A stretch of DNA of 33,449 nt, taken from assembly GCA_026713825.1 (NCBI GenBank), contig JAPONS010000017.1:1-33449 (forward strand). Direction: 5' to 3'. The translations under genes and the position numbers were made by a program. This stretch comes from Chloroflexota bacterium. GTDB taxonomy: Bacteria > Chloroflexota > Dehalococcoidia > Lucifugimonadales > UBA1127. This document shows, one piece after another, positions 14,559-23,151 of the stretch (positions are counted from its first letter, which is position 1; each line of letters opens with the position of its first letter). A model generated the notes under the pieces. The model was not told the DNA's origin, did no database searches, and was given only the letters and a program-made list of their open reading frames with translations.

Positions 14559-16409
14559 CTAGTGGTGCTCGGGCCCTGCCGGCTCGAAGACCCATCCGTA
14601 GATGCCCAGCACGCCGATGACTGCGCCGATGGACGCCAGCCACGGGTTGACGATCACCAGCCCCGCCGCCAGCGCCGTCCCGAATGCCACGACGATCGGC
14701 CAGTAGGACGGGTTCGGCATGTGAATGGACTCTTCCGCCCCTTCATCCGCGCCTCCCGCGATGACCGGCGGCGCGTCGTGCTTCAGCTCCGGGTGCTTCT
14801 GGTCCCAGAGCGGCTCGTTGCTGTGCACCACCGGTATCCGCGCGAAGTTGTACTCCGGAGGCGGCGAGGCGATTGACCACTCCAGCGTGCGGCCGTCCCA
14901 CGGGTCGTCCCCTGCAGGCTCGCCGCTCTTGACGCTCTTGAAGAAGTTCACCAGGAACACCACCACGCTCAGCGCGATGATGAAGGCCCCCACCGTCTCG
15001 ATCTGGTTCAGGAGCTCCCAGCCCATGCTCTCGTCGTACGTGTTGATGCGCCGCGGCATCCCGTCGATGCCCACCAGGTGCATCGGCCCGAACGTCACGT
15101 TCATGCCGATGAACATCAGCCAGAAGTGCAGCTTGCCCCAGCCCTCGCTCAGCAGCCGGCCCGTCATCTTCGGGAACCAGTAGTAGATGCCGCCGAACAG
15201 CCCCATGATGCTCCCGCCGAACAGCACGTAGTGCGGGTGCGCCACCACGAAGTACGTGTCCTGCTGCTGCGTGTCGACCGGCGGTGAGGCGTGCATCACC
15301 CCGCTCAGTCCGCCGATGACGAACAGCGCCACGAACCCCAGCGCAAACAACATCGCCGTAGTGAACTGTATCGACCCGCCCCACAGCGTGGCGATCCAAT
15401 TGAAGATCTTGATGCCCGTCGGCACCGCGATCAGCATCGTACTCGCTGAGAACGCCGCCAGCGCGATCGAGCCCAGCCCCACCGTGAACATGTGGTGCGC
15501 CCACACCGCGAAGCCCATGAAGCCGATGGCCACGCCCGCAAACACCACCGTCGAGTACCCGAACAGCGGCTTTCGCGAGTACGTCGGCAGGATCTCCGAG
15601 ACAATGCCCATCGCCGGCAGGATCAGGATGTACACCTCGGGGTGGCCGAAGAGCCAGAAGATGTGCTGCCACAGCAGCGGGTCCGCCCCCGCTTCCGCCG
15701 AGAAGAACGGCATGCCGAACTCCCGCCAGAACAGCAGTTGCACAAGTCCCACCGTCAGGATGGGCAGCGCGAACACCAGCAGGAAGGACACCACCAGCGT
15801 CATCCACGTGAACACCGGCATCCGCATCAGCGTCATGCCCGGCGCCCGCATGTTGAGGATGGTGATGATGAAGTTCAGCGCCGCGGCCAGCGAGGACACA
15901 CCCAGCACCAGCATGCCGAGCGCGAAGAAGTCGACCGCGCTGCTCGGCGAGTACTCCAACGCCGTCAGGTTGGCGTACGCGAACCACCCCACGTCCGGCG
16001 CCCCGCCGAAGATGAAGCTCGAGTTCAACAGGAGCGCGCCGAACAGGAACAGCCAGTAGCTCAGCGCGTTCAACCGCGGGAACGCGACGTCCCGCGCGCC
16101 GATTTGCAGCGGCACGATGAAGTTGAAGAAAGCCGCTCCCAACGGCATGATCGCCAGGAAGATCATCGTCAGCGCGTGCATCGTGAACAGTTGGTTGAAC
16201 AGCCCGGCGGCAATGAGCGTGCTCTCCGCCTCCGCCAGTTGCAGTCGAATCAGCAGCGCCTCGAAGCCACCAATAAGGAAGAAAGTGACGGCCGTCACCC
16301 CGTACAGGATGCCGATGCGCTTGTGGTCGACGGTGGTGATCCAGCTCCACACGCCGCTCTTGGAAGCGGCGTGGTCCGCTCCACCAAATGCGCCTACTGC
16401 CGTTGCCAT
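14559..16409 (-). CDS. coxA: Cytochrome c oxidase subunit I
   Basis: 616 residues; the catalytic subunit of a heme-copper oxidase that reduces O2 to water and pumps protons. TMHALTMIF near 76 contains a heme a ligand. FGHPEVYILI near 253 has the CuB His, the D-channel Glu and the cross-linked Tyr of A-family oxidases. WAHHMF near 303 gives the CuB His pair, PTGIKIFNW the K-channel Lys region, and VVAHPHYVLFGG the ligands of the a3 and a hemes. A hydrophilic stretch (about 515-570) precedes two extra C-terminal hydrophobic segments. The motifs indicate an A-type pump, not a ba3 or cbb3 enzyme. The gene lies between coxB (54 bp) and coxC (10 bp). Confidence 0.97.
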   Translation of the reverse strand: MATAVGAFGGADHAASKSGVWSWITTVDHKRIGILYGVTAVTFFLIGGFEALLIRLQLAEAESTLIAAGLFNQLFTMHALTMIFLAIMPLGAAFFNFIVPLQIGARDVAFPRLNALSYWLFLFGALLLNSSFIFGGAPDVGWFAYANLTALEYSPSSAVDFFALGMLVLGVSSLAAALNFIITILNMRAPGMTLMRMPVFTWMTLVVSFLLVFALPILTVGLVQLLFWREFGMPFFSAEAGADPLLWQHIFWLFGHPEVYILILPAMGIVSEILPTYSRKPLFGYSTVVFAGVAIGFMGFAVWAHHMFTVGLGSIALAAFSASTMLIAVPTGIKIFNWIATLWGGSIQFTTAMLFALGFVALFVIGGLSGVMHASPPVDTQQQDTYFVVAHPHYVLFGGSIMGLFGGIYYWFPKMTGRLLSEGWGKLHFWLMFIGMNVTFGPMHLVGIDGMPRRINTYDESMGWELLNQIETVGAFIIALSVVVFLVNFFKSVKSGEPAGDDPWDGRTLEWSIASPPPEYNFARIPVVHSNEPLWDQKHPELKHDAPPVIAGGADEGAEESIHMPNPSYWPIVVAFGTALAAGLVIVNPWLASIGAVIGVLGIYGWVFEPAGPEHH

Positions 16410-16463
16410 GTATTCGCCTCCAAACGCCCGCCGGACCGCTCCGGCGCTACGCTCTCGAATGCG

Positions 16464-17522
16464 CTACTGCAATGTCTGAAGATACGCCACCAGCGCGCCG
16501 ATGTCCGCATCCGTCAGTGCCAGGTCCGGGTTCTTGTAAGCCTCGGCTTCCTTGTACATGATGTTGCCGGGCTTGATCTCTTCCGGGTTGTCCAGCCACG
16601 CCGTCAGGTTCGTGGCGTTGTTCTCCATTATCGCCCCGGCCAGGGTCACCCGCGAACCGAAGCCCGTCAGGTTGGGCGCCGGGAACAGCCCCGCCGCGTC
16701 GTATGCCCCGTTGATGCTGTGGCATACCGTGCAGCCCTTGGTCGAGAACAGCTCGTGCCCCGTCGCCGCCACGCCCGATGGCTCCGGCGCTGGCGACTGC
16801 AGCCCCGCGGTCCACGCGGCGAAGTCATCAGGGCTGTCGACGAAGATGCGCATGCGCATGTTTGCGTGCGAGAGTCCGCAGAACTCCACGCACTGCCCCA
16901 GGAACATCTGCCCCTCGGTCTCCGCGTCCGGCGTGAACCACACCGTGTTCGTCCTGCCCGGCACAAGGTCAATCTTGCCGAACAGCGCCGGCACCCAGAA
17001 GCTGTGCAGCACGTCCTCCGTCTCCAGGTTGAAGCCGATGGTGCGGTCGGACGGCACGCGGATCTCGTTGGCGGTCACCAGGCCGACGTCCGGGTACTCG
17101 ACTTCCCACCACCACTGGTGGCCCGTGACGTTGATGATGTACGACCCCGCCGGGATGTCGTCCGTCCGGAAAATCGTGATCCACGTCGGCACGGCGATGG
17201 CGATCAAAATCAGCGCGGGAATGATGGTCCAGGTGACTTCGAGGACCATGTTGCCCTCGGTCTGCTTCGGCATGCCGGAGTTCGGGCGGCGGCGGTAGCG
17301 GAACACCGCGTACACCAGCGCGCCCTCGACAACGACGAACACCACAACCGACACCCAGAAGATGAACGCGTACGTGCCCTGAATCTCCCGTGCGACGTCC
17401 GACTGCGGGTTAATGGTGGTCTGCGCCGAGTCGACGGTGCCGCAGGCTGCGAGGATGGGTAAAACTACTAGGGCGAGGAGTACGAGCAGGGACTTAGGGC
17501 GGATGTGTTTTCGGTTCGCCAT
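16464..17522 (-). CDS. coxB: Cytochrome c oxidase subunit II with fused cytochrome c (caa3 type)
   Basis: 352 residues. A lipoprotein signal ends LPILAAC; two membrane helices follow (about 50-75 and 95-115). The cupredoxin domain carries the VTGHQWWWEVEYP block near 133 and the CuA site GQCVEFCGLSHANMRM near 208 with both Cys, His and Met. The C-terminal cytochrome c domain (about 245-352) has C-T-V-C-H near 262 and a probable distal Met in NIMYKEA near 320. The fusion passes electrons from a soluble cytochrome c to CuA. The ATG follows GAGAGGA. It is the first gene of the cox operon, 3' of its own promoter. Confidence 0.96.
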   Translation of the reverse strand: MANRKHIRPKSLLVLLALVVLPILAACGTVDSAQTTINPQSDVAREIQGTYAFIFWVSVVVFVVVEGALVYAVFRYRRRPNSGMPKQTEGNMVLEVTWTIIPALILIAIAVPTWITIFRTDDIPAGSYIINVTGHQWWWEVEYPDVGLVTANEIRVPSDRTIGFNLETEDVLHSFWVPALFGKIDLVPGRTNTVWFTPDAETEGQMFLGQCVEFCGLSHANMRMRIFVDSPDDFAAWTAGLQSPAPEPSGVAATGHELFSTKGCTVCHSINGAYDAAGLFPAPNLTGFGSRVTLAGAIMENNATNLTAWLDNPEEIKPGNIMYKEAEAYKNPDLALTDADIGALVAYLQTLQ

Positions 17523-17650
17523 GGTCCTCTCTCAATGTCGTTGTGACCGGTTGCTGCCGTCCCCATGAGCGCTGAGAGGCTGTTCGCGTCGAGGTCTCCG
17601 GAGCCTTCCGTGCTGGCACGGGCATGCAGACCCCTTTGCAGCAGCCACAT

Positions 17651-17678
17651 TCTATAGGCGTGAAACTTTCGTAGTCAA
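17651..17678 (-). promoter_or_regulatory. Promoter of the cox operon
   Basis: On the minus strand TTGACT (17673-17678) and TATAGA (17651-17656) are separated by 16 bp, about 130 bp before the coxB start. Both boxes match consensus well, in a locally AT-rich patch. The intervening leader contains no clear structure. Confidence 0.7.
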
Positions 17679-17729
17679 TGGGTTGGTGAAAAATCGCGCA
17701 AAGTTTTTCGCCCTCAACCCCTCGACACC

Positions 17730-17780
17730 GTTAAGGCGTTGACGCCGTCAAGACGTTGACGCCGTCAAGACGTTGACGCT
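17730..17780. repeat. Three tandem 17-bp palindromic units
   Basis: Three back-to-back copies of GTCAAGACGTTGACGCC; the first has two or three changes and the last one. Each of units 2 and 3 contains GTCAA-GACG-TTGAC, a 5-bp hairpin. They sit one base beyond the ctaG stop, between it and the coxB promoter. The array may end ctaG transcription or bind a protein. Confidence 0.85.
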
Positions 17781-17781
17781 G

Positions 17782-18636
17782 CTACCACCGTCGCGGCCCG
17801 CTCACCGCCCGCCCCTCCAGCCGCCGCATCCGCTGGTCGTCCCGGTGCAGCATGACAAAGAACAGTATCGTCAACACCGTGAAGTAGATGCCCGCCCCCG
17901 GTATCCACATGATCAGCCCCGCAATCATCTGGTCCTCCCCCGGCGTTAGCCCCCACAGCCGTGGCACGCCCAGGTAATACGTGTACAGCACGTCCTCAGA
18001 CAGCGTGATGATCGCCGCCAGCGCCGTGCTCTGCAGCGTCGCCAGAAAGAGGTACAGCAGCCGCAGCGCGTACGAGAGTCTCGGCTTGAGCGGCACCGGA
18101 TCGATGGCCGTCCACCAGAAGAACACCGCCGCGCTGACGAACATCATGTGTTGCAGGAAGTGCAGCGCCTCGTTCGTCACCGCCTCGTTGTACAGCGCCG
18201 GGATGTGCCAGATCCATACAGTGAACACGAAGACCAGCCATGCCGTAAGCGGCGACGCCAGGAAGTTCAGCGCCTTCCGCACCCGGCGCATCTGCAGCAG
18301 CGGAATCGCCAGGTCGTCGCGAAGGATACGCGGCAGCCCCCGCAGCGCCGGCACCACTGGCGCGCCAACCAGAATCAGCGGCGGCCCCACCATCATCATC
18401 AGCATGTGCTGGATCATGTGCATCAGGAAGAGGTCGTCGGAGAGCCCGTCGACGGGCGAGACCGCCCCGAGCAACAGCGCGCTCCACCCGGTGTAGAACG
18501 CGGTCGGCCGCCACCATGGAAAGAGGTCGCCTGAACGCCCCCGGCTGCGCCATAACCCGCGAGTATAGAGCGCAATCAGGACAAGCAGCCCCGCCAGCGT
18601 AAACGGATCAAAGGTCCACGTGTTCCAGAAGGTCAT
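17782..18636 (-). CDS. ctaG: Cytochrome c oxidase assembly factor CtaG (caa3 type)
   Basis: 284 residues with about seven membrane helices. Family blocks are TAFYTGWSALLLGAVSPVDGL, the His/Met-rich LFLMHMIQHMLMMMVGPPLILVGAP near 70-92, a VFTVWIWHIPALYNEA block near 138 and ALHFLQHMMFVSAAVFFWW near 160. This family helps deliver copper to caa3 oxidases in Bacillus and relatives, consistent with the caa3-type operon beside it. The C-terminus is cytoplasmic and Arg-rich. It is transcribed in the same direction as the cox genes but separated from coxB by hairpin repeats and a promoter. Confidence 0.92.
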   Translation of the reverse strand: MTFWNTWTFDPFTLAGLLVLIALYTRGLWRSRGRSGDLFPWWRPTAFYTGWSALLLGAVSPVDGLSDDLFLMHMIQHMLMMMVGPPLILVGAPVVPALRGLPRILRDDLAIPLLQMRRVRKALNFLASPLTAWLVFVFTVWIWHIPALYNEAVTNEALHFLQHMMFVSAAVFFWWTAIDPVPLKPRLSYALRLLYLFLATLQSTALAAIITLSEDVLYTYYLGVPRLWGLTPGEDQMIAGLIMWIPGAGIYFTVLTILFFVMLHRDDQRMRRLEGRAVSGPRRW

Positions 18637-18644
18637 AGATTATG

Positions 18645-18845
18645 TTGCACCGGCCCCTTCCCCCACTGGCGGAAGGCTGGAATGGGGGCCTGCCCCTGAA
18701 ATTGTGGGCGCCCGTCCCCGCCTCAACCGTCATACCGGCGAATGCCGGTATCCAGGGGCGCCCGCCCCAGCCATCCCCACACGGCGTCCCCCCGTTCACC
18801 CTGGGCCTGTCGAAGCCTGTCCTGAGGGCTCACGAAGGGGGCGCC
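18645..18845. repeat. Intergenic palindromic repeat cluster
   Basis: A CCCCTTCCCCC-type repeat starts the segment. ATACCGGC (18732-18739) pairs perfectly with GCCGGTAT (18744-18751) around GAAT, followed by CCAGGGGCG, a common REP-like form. TCGAAGCCTGTCCTGAGG (18810-18827) recurs exactly at 33388-33405. No gene is seen between ctaG and the VOC protein. Confidence 0.7.
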
Positions 18846-18850
18846 GCCCC

Positions 18851-19279
18851 CTACGAGGACGCCTGCGCATCGGTGTTGCTGACCATCCAGTTGATCCCGA
18901 ACTTGTCCGAGCAAGCGCCGAAGTAGTCGCCCCAGAACATGTCTCCCAGCGGCATGGTGACGTTGCCGCCCTCGGAGATCTTGGCGAAGAGGTCTTCCGT
19001 CTGCTCCCGGCTCTCGGTTTGCAGCGAGATGGAGAAGTTGTTGCCCATCTCGATGGGCATGCCCCAGTTGCTCGGCACGTCGCTGCCCATCAGGGTCGTT
19101 CCCCCAATGTCGAACGACACGTGCAAAACGTTGTCCATCTCATCTTCTGGTACGCCCATGTCCTCGGGCAGCTCGCGGAAGGTCCCCAGGTAGTTGAACT
19201 CTCCCCCAAACACGGACCGGTAGAACTCGAAGACCTCGCGGCAGTTGCCGTTGAAGTTCAGATACACGTTGAGAGGCAT
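18851..19279 (-). CDS. PhnB-like VOC-superfamily protein
   Basis: 142 residues of the glyoxalase/bleomycin-resistance fold, PhnB/DUF899-like subgroup. It begins MPLNVYLNFNGNCREVFEFY, continues SVFGGEF and VLHVSFDIGGTTLMGSD, and ends MPLGDMFWGDYFGACSDKFG-NWMV. The W-G-D-x-F-G-x-x-x-D-x-F-G block is typical. Members are often annotated as 3-demethylubiquinone methyltransferases without evidence; the real substrate is unknown. AGGAGGG lies upstream of the ATG, and TATACT (minus strand, 19315-19320) is a possible -10. It is divergent from a second VOC gene. Confidence 0.85.
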   Translation of the reverse strand: MPLNVYLNFNGNCREVFEFYRSVFGGEFNYLGTFRELPEDMGVPEDEMDNVLHVSFDIGGTTLMGSDVPSNWGMPIEMGNNFSISLQTESREQTEDLFAKISEGGNVTMPLGDMFWGDYFGACSDKFGINWMVSNTDAQASS

Positions 19280-19411
19280 GGAATCCCTCCTGGTAATATC
19301 TTGGTCTGATAACCAGTATACTCAAGTCAGGTCGGGGTGGGCCACAGCCAATTCGCGCACCGCGGGCGCCCGCCTGGCCCTTAAGTGAACTAGCCAAAGG
19401 AGCGTTGCAAC

Positions 19412-19783
19412 ATGGAACTGGGTGCATTCTCGGTCAGCCTCGCCGTCAAGGACATAGAGGCGTCACGCGACTTCTACACCAAGCTGGGATTCGTGATCAT
19501 CGGCGGTGACCAGGCCGAGAACTGGCTCATCCTCCAGAACGGCGCCGCAACCATCGGCCTCTTCCAGGGCATGTTCGACAAGAACATCCTGACCTTCAAC
19601 CCCGGCTGGAACGCCGACGCCCAAAAGCTCGACGCCTTCACCGACATCCGCAGCATCCAGCGCCAGATCAAGGGCCAGGGCATCGCCCTCATCAGCGAGG
19701 CCAACGAGACCACCGCCGGTCCCGACAGCTTCGTCCTCGAAGACCCCGACGGCAACCCTATCCTCTTCGACCAGCACGTCTAA
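19412..19783 (+). CDS. Glyoxalase/VOC-superfamily protein
   Basis: 123 residues. [22 protein letters not shown] is the classic first beta-alpha-beta-beta-beta module, with [13 protein letters not shown], and the second module ends [16 protein letters not shown]. Metal-binding His/Glu residues of true glyoxalase I are only partly present, so the activity is unknown. AAAGGAG precedes the ATG by about ten bases. It is divergently arranged with the PhnB-like gene; the two are different subgroups and not recent duplicates. Confidence 0.85.
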   Translation: MELGAFSVSLAVKDIEASRDFYTKLGFVIIGGDQAENWLILQNGAATIGLFQGMFDKNILTFNPGWNADAQKLDAFTDIRSIQRQIKGQGIALISEANETTAGPDSFVLEDPDGNPILFDQHV

Positions 19784-19846
19784 CCCAACAGCCACCGTCC
19801 ACCCACACCCCCATCGTCACACCCGCGAAAGCAGACCCTCGCATAA

Positions 19847-19897
19847 CCCCTTCCCCCCTCAGGGGAAGAGCCAGCCCCGTACTCGATACGGGGCTGG
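19847..19897. repeat. Two adjacent palindromes
   Basis: CTTCCCC (19850-19856) pairs with GGGGAAG (19862-19868). CCAGCCCCGTA (19871-19881) pairs perfectly with TACGGGGCTGG (19887-19897) around CTCGA. The first resembles the repeat inside uvrA at 31026-31050; the second resembles 23586-23607. They may also terminate the upstream VOC gene. Confidence 0.75.
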
Positions 19898-19905
19898 GAT
19901 CGGGG

Positions 19906-20237
19906 AGCTGGGGTTTGGCGGACAGCGGGCCGGGGCCGGCGGCCAGCGTGGAGACGGTGCTGGCGGAGGGGCTGCGGCTGGCGGGGGCGTCGCCGGTGCA
20001 CCTGGCATTGCGGGGGCGGCGGCGAGATCGGTGGGGTGCGAGTGGCGGGGGACCGCGCGGACGGGGTGCGTGCCGCCCGGCCTGCGGGAGGTGGCCGACA
20101 GCGACCTGGATAGTCTGGGTATCCCGTATTGCGACGCGACGGCCCCGGTGGTGAGCGCGGAGGACGTGGACACCGGGCTCATTGGCGACCTCATAGCCCT
20201 TGTGGACATGATCATCAGTTGGTTCAGCGGGTCGTGA
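19906..20237 (+). pseudogene. Fragment of a repeated module, frameshifted
   Basis: From 19921 to 20013 the DNA matches 23023-23115 at roughly nine bases in ten by eye, encoding DSGP-PAASVE-VLA-GLRLAGASP. The frame then shifts near 20010-20020, and the continuation reads ECEWRGTART-type sequence (here VGCEWRGTARTG), LREVADSDLDSLGIPYCDA and a C-terminus ISWFSGS ending at 20237. There is no start codon or signal peptide, so this is a 5'-truncated, frameshifted remnant. The module recurs in secreted proteins of uncultured marine Chloroflexi as I recall it; its function is unknown. G-ending codons dominate, unlike fumC or uvrA. Confidence 0.6.
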
Positions 20238-20251
20238 GGGGAGAGAGCGCG

Positions 20252-21247
20252 ATGAAGAAAAAGCGGCTTGTCACTGGCACCCTGGCACTCCTGCTGGTCG
20301 TCGCGGTCGGGATGGCCTCGGCGCTGGCGTGGCAGGCGACCCGCACCGCTCCGGCGAGCGTGACAGAGGAATGTGATCTCAACACCTACGACACCTTGGC
20401 GACTATGGCATTTCCGGACAGGACGGTGACATGGCAGGTGCGCCACCTGAAAGGCGACCGGCATGAGGTGCTGACTCACACCGCCCCGGACGGGACGCTG
20501 ATCGGCAGGGGTGAGAAGATTTACAAGGACGGCATGCTGTACTTGCGGGAAACCCTGGAGGAAAACCCGGAGGTGTACGGCGCGTGGCGAGTAAACCCCT
20601 CAAATATTCAAGGGCATCCCTTGCTTGGGTGCCTGGCGCCTCCAGCCGCGGGCGCCTCCGGCCATTCAGATGCGCCCCACTATACGACCGACACCTTCCT
20701 GTCGGAGGAGGAGGGGTCGATGCGGCGGGAGGTGTGGGTGGACGTCGTCGGGCAGCCAGTCCGGGAGCGGCGGACCTTCTATGGGCCGGACTATGACGGG
20801 GTGACCAACACCGATACGACGGTGATGGAGCTCACCTACAAGGACCACGGGGAGCCCAACGTGATCAAGGCCCCATGCGCCGATGCGGTGCCGGACCAGG
20901 CCAACAACCCATCGCTCATGCTGGACTGCATTGCATTGCTGGCGGCCAAGGACGGACTGCGGGGAACGGGGACGCTGAACTGGAGCGTCGACGTCGCCAT
21001 CGGGAGCTGGGACCGGGTGACGACGGCGGGGACGCCGAGCCGGGTGACGAAGCTGCTGATGTCCAACAAGGGCCTGAACGGGAGCATTCCCGTGGAACTG
21101 GGGCGGCTGAGCGGCCTGCAGGAGCTCAAGCTGTCAGGGAACGCGCTGACGGGGTGCATCCCCATCGCGCTGAAGGATGTCCCCACCAACGACCTCGCGT
21201 CGCTGAACCTCCTCTACTGCCGCCCCCCGGCGCCGGACACGCCTTAG
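20252..21247 (+). CDS. Secreted protein with C-terminal leucine-rich repeats
   Basis: 331 residues: signal peptide (KKKRL, then a hydrophobic stretch to about residue 27), a central domain (about 35-210) rich in beta-strand pattern with WQVRHLKGDRHEVLTHTAPDG, REVWVDVVGQPVRERRTFY and paired Cys, then an LRR end. The latter begins LDCIALLAAKDGLRGTGTLNW, continues TPSRVTKLLMSNKGLNGSIP, and has two plant-type LRRs (SGSIP/LTGCIP spacing) capped by Cys. The central domain resembles outer-surface LolA/LppX-like folds only loosely. The ATG at 20252 follows GAGGGGAGAGAG. No function is assigned; surface binding is likely. Codons are G-ending, unlike the core genes. Confidence 0.65.
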   Translation: MKKKRLVTGTLALLLVVAVGMASALAWQATRTAPASVTEECDLNTYDTLATMAFPDRTVTWQVRHLKGDRHEVLTHTAPDGTLIGRGEKIYKDGMLYLRETLEENPEVYGAWRVNPSNIQGHPLLGCLAPPAAGASGHSDAPHYTTDTFLSEEEGSMRREVWVDVVGQPVRERRTFYGPDYDGVTNTDTTVMELTYKDHGEPNVIKAPCADAVPDQANNPSLMLDCIALLAAKDGLRGTGTLNWSVDVAIGSWDRVTTAGTPSRVTKLLMSNKGLNGSIPVELGRLSGLQELKLSGNALTGCIPIALKDVPTNDLASLNLLYCRPPAPDTP

Positions 21248-21403
21248 GTATTACGGGAGGTACAACCGGAACAGATCAAGGCCGATTCCACCCGCATATC
21301 ATAGATTCGGTTATGATCGTCAATCAGAATGCCGAACTGCGGTGTTCGCCTCACCCGTTCGATATCATGGCGGTCTACGCCCTCTACCAAACGAGGTGAC
21401 GTT

Positions 21404-22813
21404 ATGGCGTGGTGTTCGGTTGTGACCCTCCTGGTAGTCTTGACGCTGCTGCTGGCGGCCTTTGGCTGCACACAGGATGCGGCTCCTGCTCCTAACCCAG
21501 AAACTACTGCTTTGGACAGCCCAAGCCCTGACGCTTGCAGTACGTACTTCCTAGAAGACCTCGAGAAGCACTTCCTTCATTGGTCTTCGGACGGCTCTTT
21601 CCTCGTGTTCGACGTTGATGGCGCCATATGGTCTATGGATATTGAGGGCGGCAGGCTGCACGAGGTCAACGCTGAGGTGGTACCCTCCGGGTCGCCACCC
21701 GCCGATCCGCGCGGGTACGGAATCTACGCCGACGTGTCGCCGGACGGCTCCCAAATCGTCTACGCCACCTGCAACTACATGCCCGAACCGGTTCACGAAT
21801 CAATCTACGGCCCTATCAGGAACTACGAGATAGCCGTAGCGAATATAGACGGGACCGGGAAGCGGCGGTTAACGACAAACGATTACTTCGACCACTTCCC
21901 GGCATGGTCTCCCGACGGAACAGAGGTCGCTTTCCTGGGGCATGGGACACGGACTGACTACGCCAGAGAGTATCCGAAGTACTCCGACCTCATGGTCAAA
22001 GCTACGGAGTGGGTAGGCTGTCAGGTTTCTCCAGGCGGCGATGCAGTCGCCGTCGGGCCCCCGTACAGGGTCGGCCCATACCCCCCGGTGTGGTCTCCCG
22101 ACGGCCAGAACCTGGCGTTCATCGCATTGGAGTGGGAGAGGAAAAGGGTCCCCAGATTACAAAACATTTTCCACCGCATCCTCCATACCGTCAGAATCGT
22201 CAAGGAGGGAAGGAGCGACCGTCCTAACGATTGTTGGGTCCGGCCTGAGCGTGTATACAGGATAGGCGAGACAACGGCGCCGCCAGCTTGGTCGCCGGAC
22301 AACGGGGAGTTGGCCTTCCCCTCATTGGAAGGAGAGGAGGTCATGATCTACGCGGCGGAGCCTGACGGCACAGGACGGCGCACCATCTGGCGCGGCCGGC
22401 CTGACGGCCCCACCCTGCCAATCACCCAGGTGTCCTGGTCACCGGACGGAACGGAGTTGCTGTTCGTCTCCGACCGGGTGTATCTCATATCGGTGGACGG
22501 TGAAGACCTACGCTCGTTGCCTCACGTTCGTCCCGCGGCTACCCCAGCTATCCGGGCCGCATGGTCGCCGGACGGGTCTAGGGTGGCCCTCTACTATCCT
22601 GGCTTTCCTTACCGAGACCCTGACTCCGAGTCCTTCACAGCCTCCGGCTACACCCGCTCCTACACAAGTGGCGCCTTGGCCACCATATCCCCAGACGGAA
22701 GTGACCTGCGCGTCTTGGTGGAAATGGATGATGACGGAATACCCCGCCTGGTATCCCTTACTGCTCTTACTACCAATGGGAACAGCGTTCCAGCAGAAGG
22801 GGGCACGCCATGA
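21404..22813 (+). CDS. TolB-like beta-propeller lipoprotein
   Basis: 469 residues. A lipoprotein signal ends LLLAAFGC at about residue 22. The body contains eight or nine PD40/WD40-like units of the form WSPDG followed by a short strand: HWSSDG, DVSPDGSQIVYA, AWSPDGTEVAFLG, VSPGGDAVAVG, VWSPDGQNLAFI, AWSPDNGELAFP, SWSPDGTELLFVS, AWSPDGSRVALYY and ISPDGSDLRVL. This predicts a TolB-type propeller displayed outside the membrane, probably for protein or ligand binding. ATG 21404 has GAGGTGA four bases upstream; an earlier in-frame ATG at 21329 would bury the signal. The stop overlaps the next ATG by four bases. Confidence 0.82.
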   Translation: MAWCSVVTLLVVLTLLLAAFGCTQDAAPAPNPETTALDSPSPDACSTYFLEDLEKHFLHWSSDGSFLVFDVDGAIWSMDIEGGRLHEVNAEVVPSGSPPADPRGYGIYADVSPDGSQIVYATCNYMPEPVHESIYGPIRNYEIAVANIDGTGKRRLTTNDYFDHFPAWSPDGTEVAFLGHGTRTDYAREYPKYSDLMVKATEWVGCQVSPGGDAVAVGPPYRVGPYPPVWSPDGQNLAFIALEWERKRVPRLQNIFHRILHTVRIVKEGRSDRPNDCWVRPERVYRIGETTAPPAWSPDNGELAFPSLEGEEVMIYAAEPDGTGRRTIWRGRPDGPTLPITQVSWSPDGTELLFVSDRVYLISVDGEDLRSLPHVRPAATPAIRAAWSPDGSRVALYYPGFPYRDPDSESFTASGYTRSYTSGALATISPDGSDLRVLVEMDDDGIPRLVSLTALTTNGNSVPAEGGTP

Positions 22814-23151
22814 ACGCCACCGTCAAGAGGTCTCTGGGTGTCGTGGGTCTGCTGGCCCTGGTTCTGCTCGGGGCAGCTGTTGTGTTCAACGGCCAGAGCG
22901 GGGGACGGCAGGCCGTCGCGGCGGAGCCGTGCGCGGCGACGGAGGAAGCGCGGGATCCGTGCGCGGCGCGGGACGTGAGCGGGTTCACCCTCTTCACGGG
23001 GTCGGGGAGCGGGAGGTTGACAGACAGCGGGCCGAGGCCAGCGGCCAGCGTGGAGGCGGTGCTGGCGCAGGGGCTGCGGCTGGCGGGGGCGTCGCCGACG
23101 CACTTGGCGATCCGGGAGCCGCAGGCCCAGATGGGAGTCCCCCCACCCTGA
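22810..23151 (+). CDS. Small exported protein, truncated module
   Basis: 113 residues with a signal peptide or anchor (SLGVVGLLALVLLGAAVVF), Cys-containing stretch EPCAATEEARDPCAARDV, then FTLFTGSGSGRLTDSGP and the module PAASVEAVLAQGLRLAGASPTHLAIRE before a short Pro-rich end. The module's homology to 19921-20013 stops near 23115, so the protein has probably lost its C-terminal domain. It overlaps the propeller gene by ATGA and is likely cotranslated. No known function. Confidence 0.55.
   Translation: MNATVKRSLGVVGLLALVLLGAAVVFNGQSGGRQAVAAEPCAATEEARDPCAARDVSGFTLFTGSGSGRLTDSGPRPAASVEAVLAQGLRLAGASPTHLAIREPQAQMGVPPP

Noticed and set aside
15492-17462. Open frame of 656 codons opposite coxA and coxB
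   Set aside because: Arg/His/Gln-rich shadow; both minus-strand genes have full catalytic motifs.
20129-20251. N-terminal extension of the LRR protein
   Set aside because: Overlaps the remnant module in another frame; the ATG at 20252 has an RBS and begins a signal peptide.
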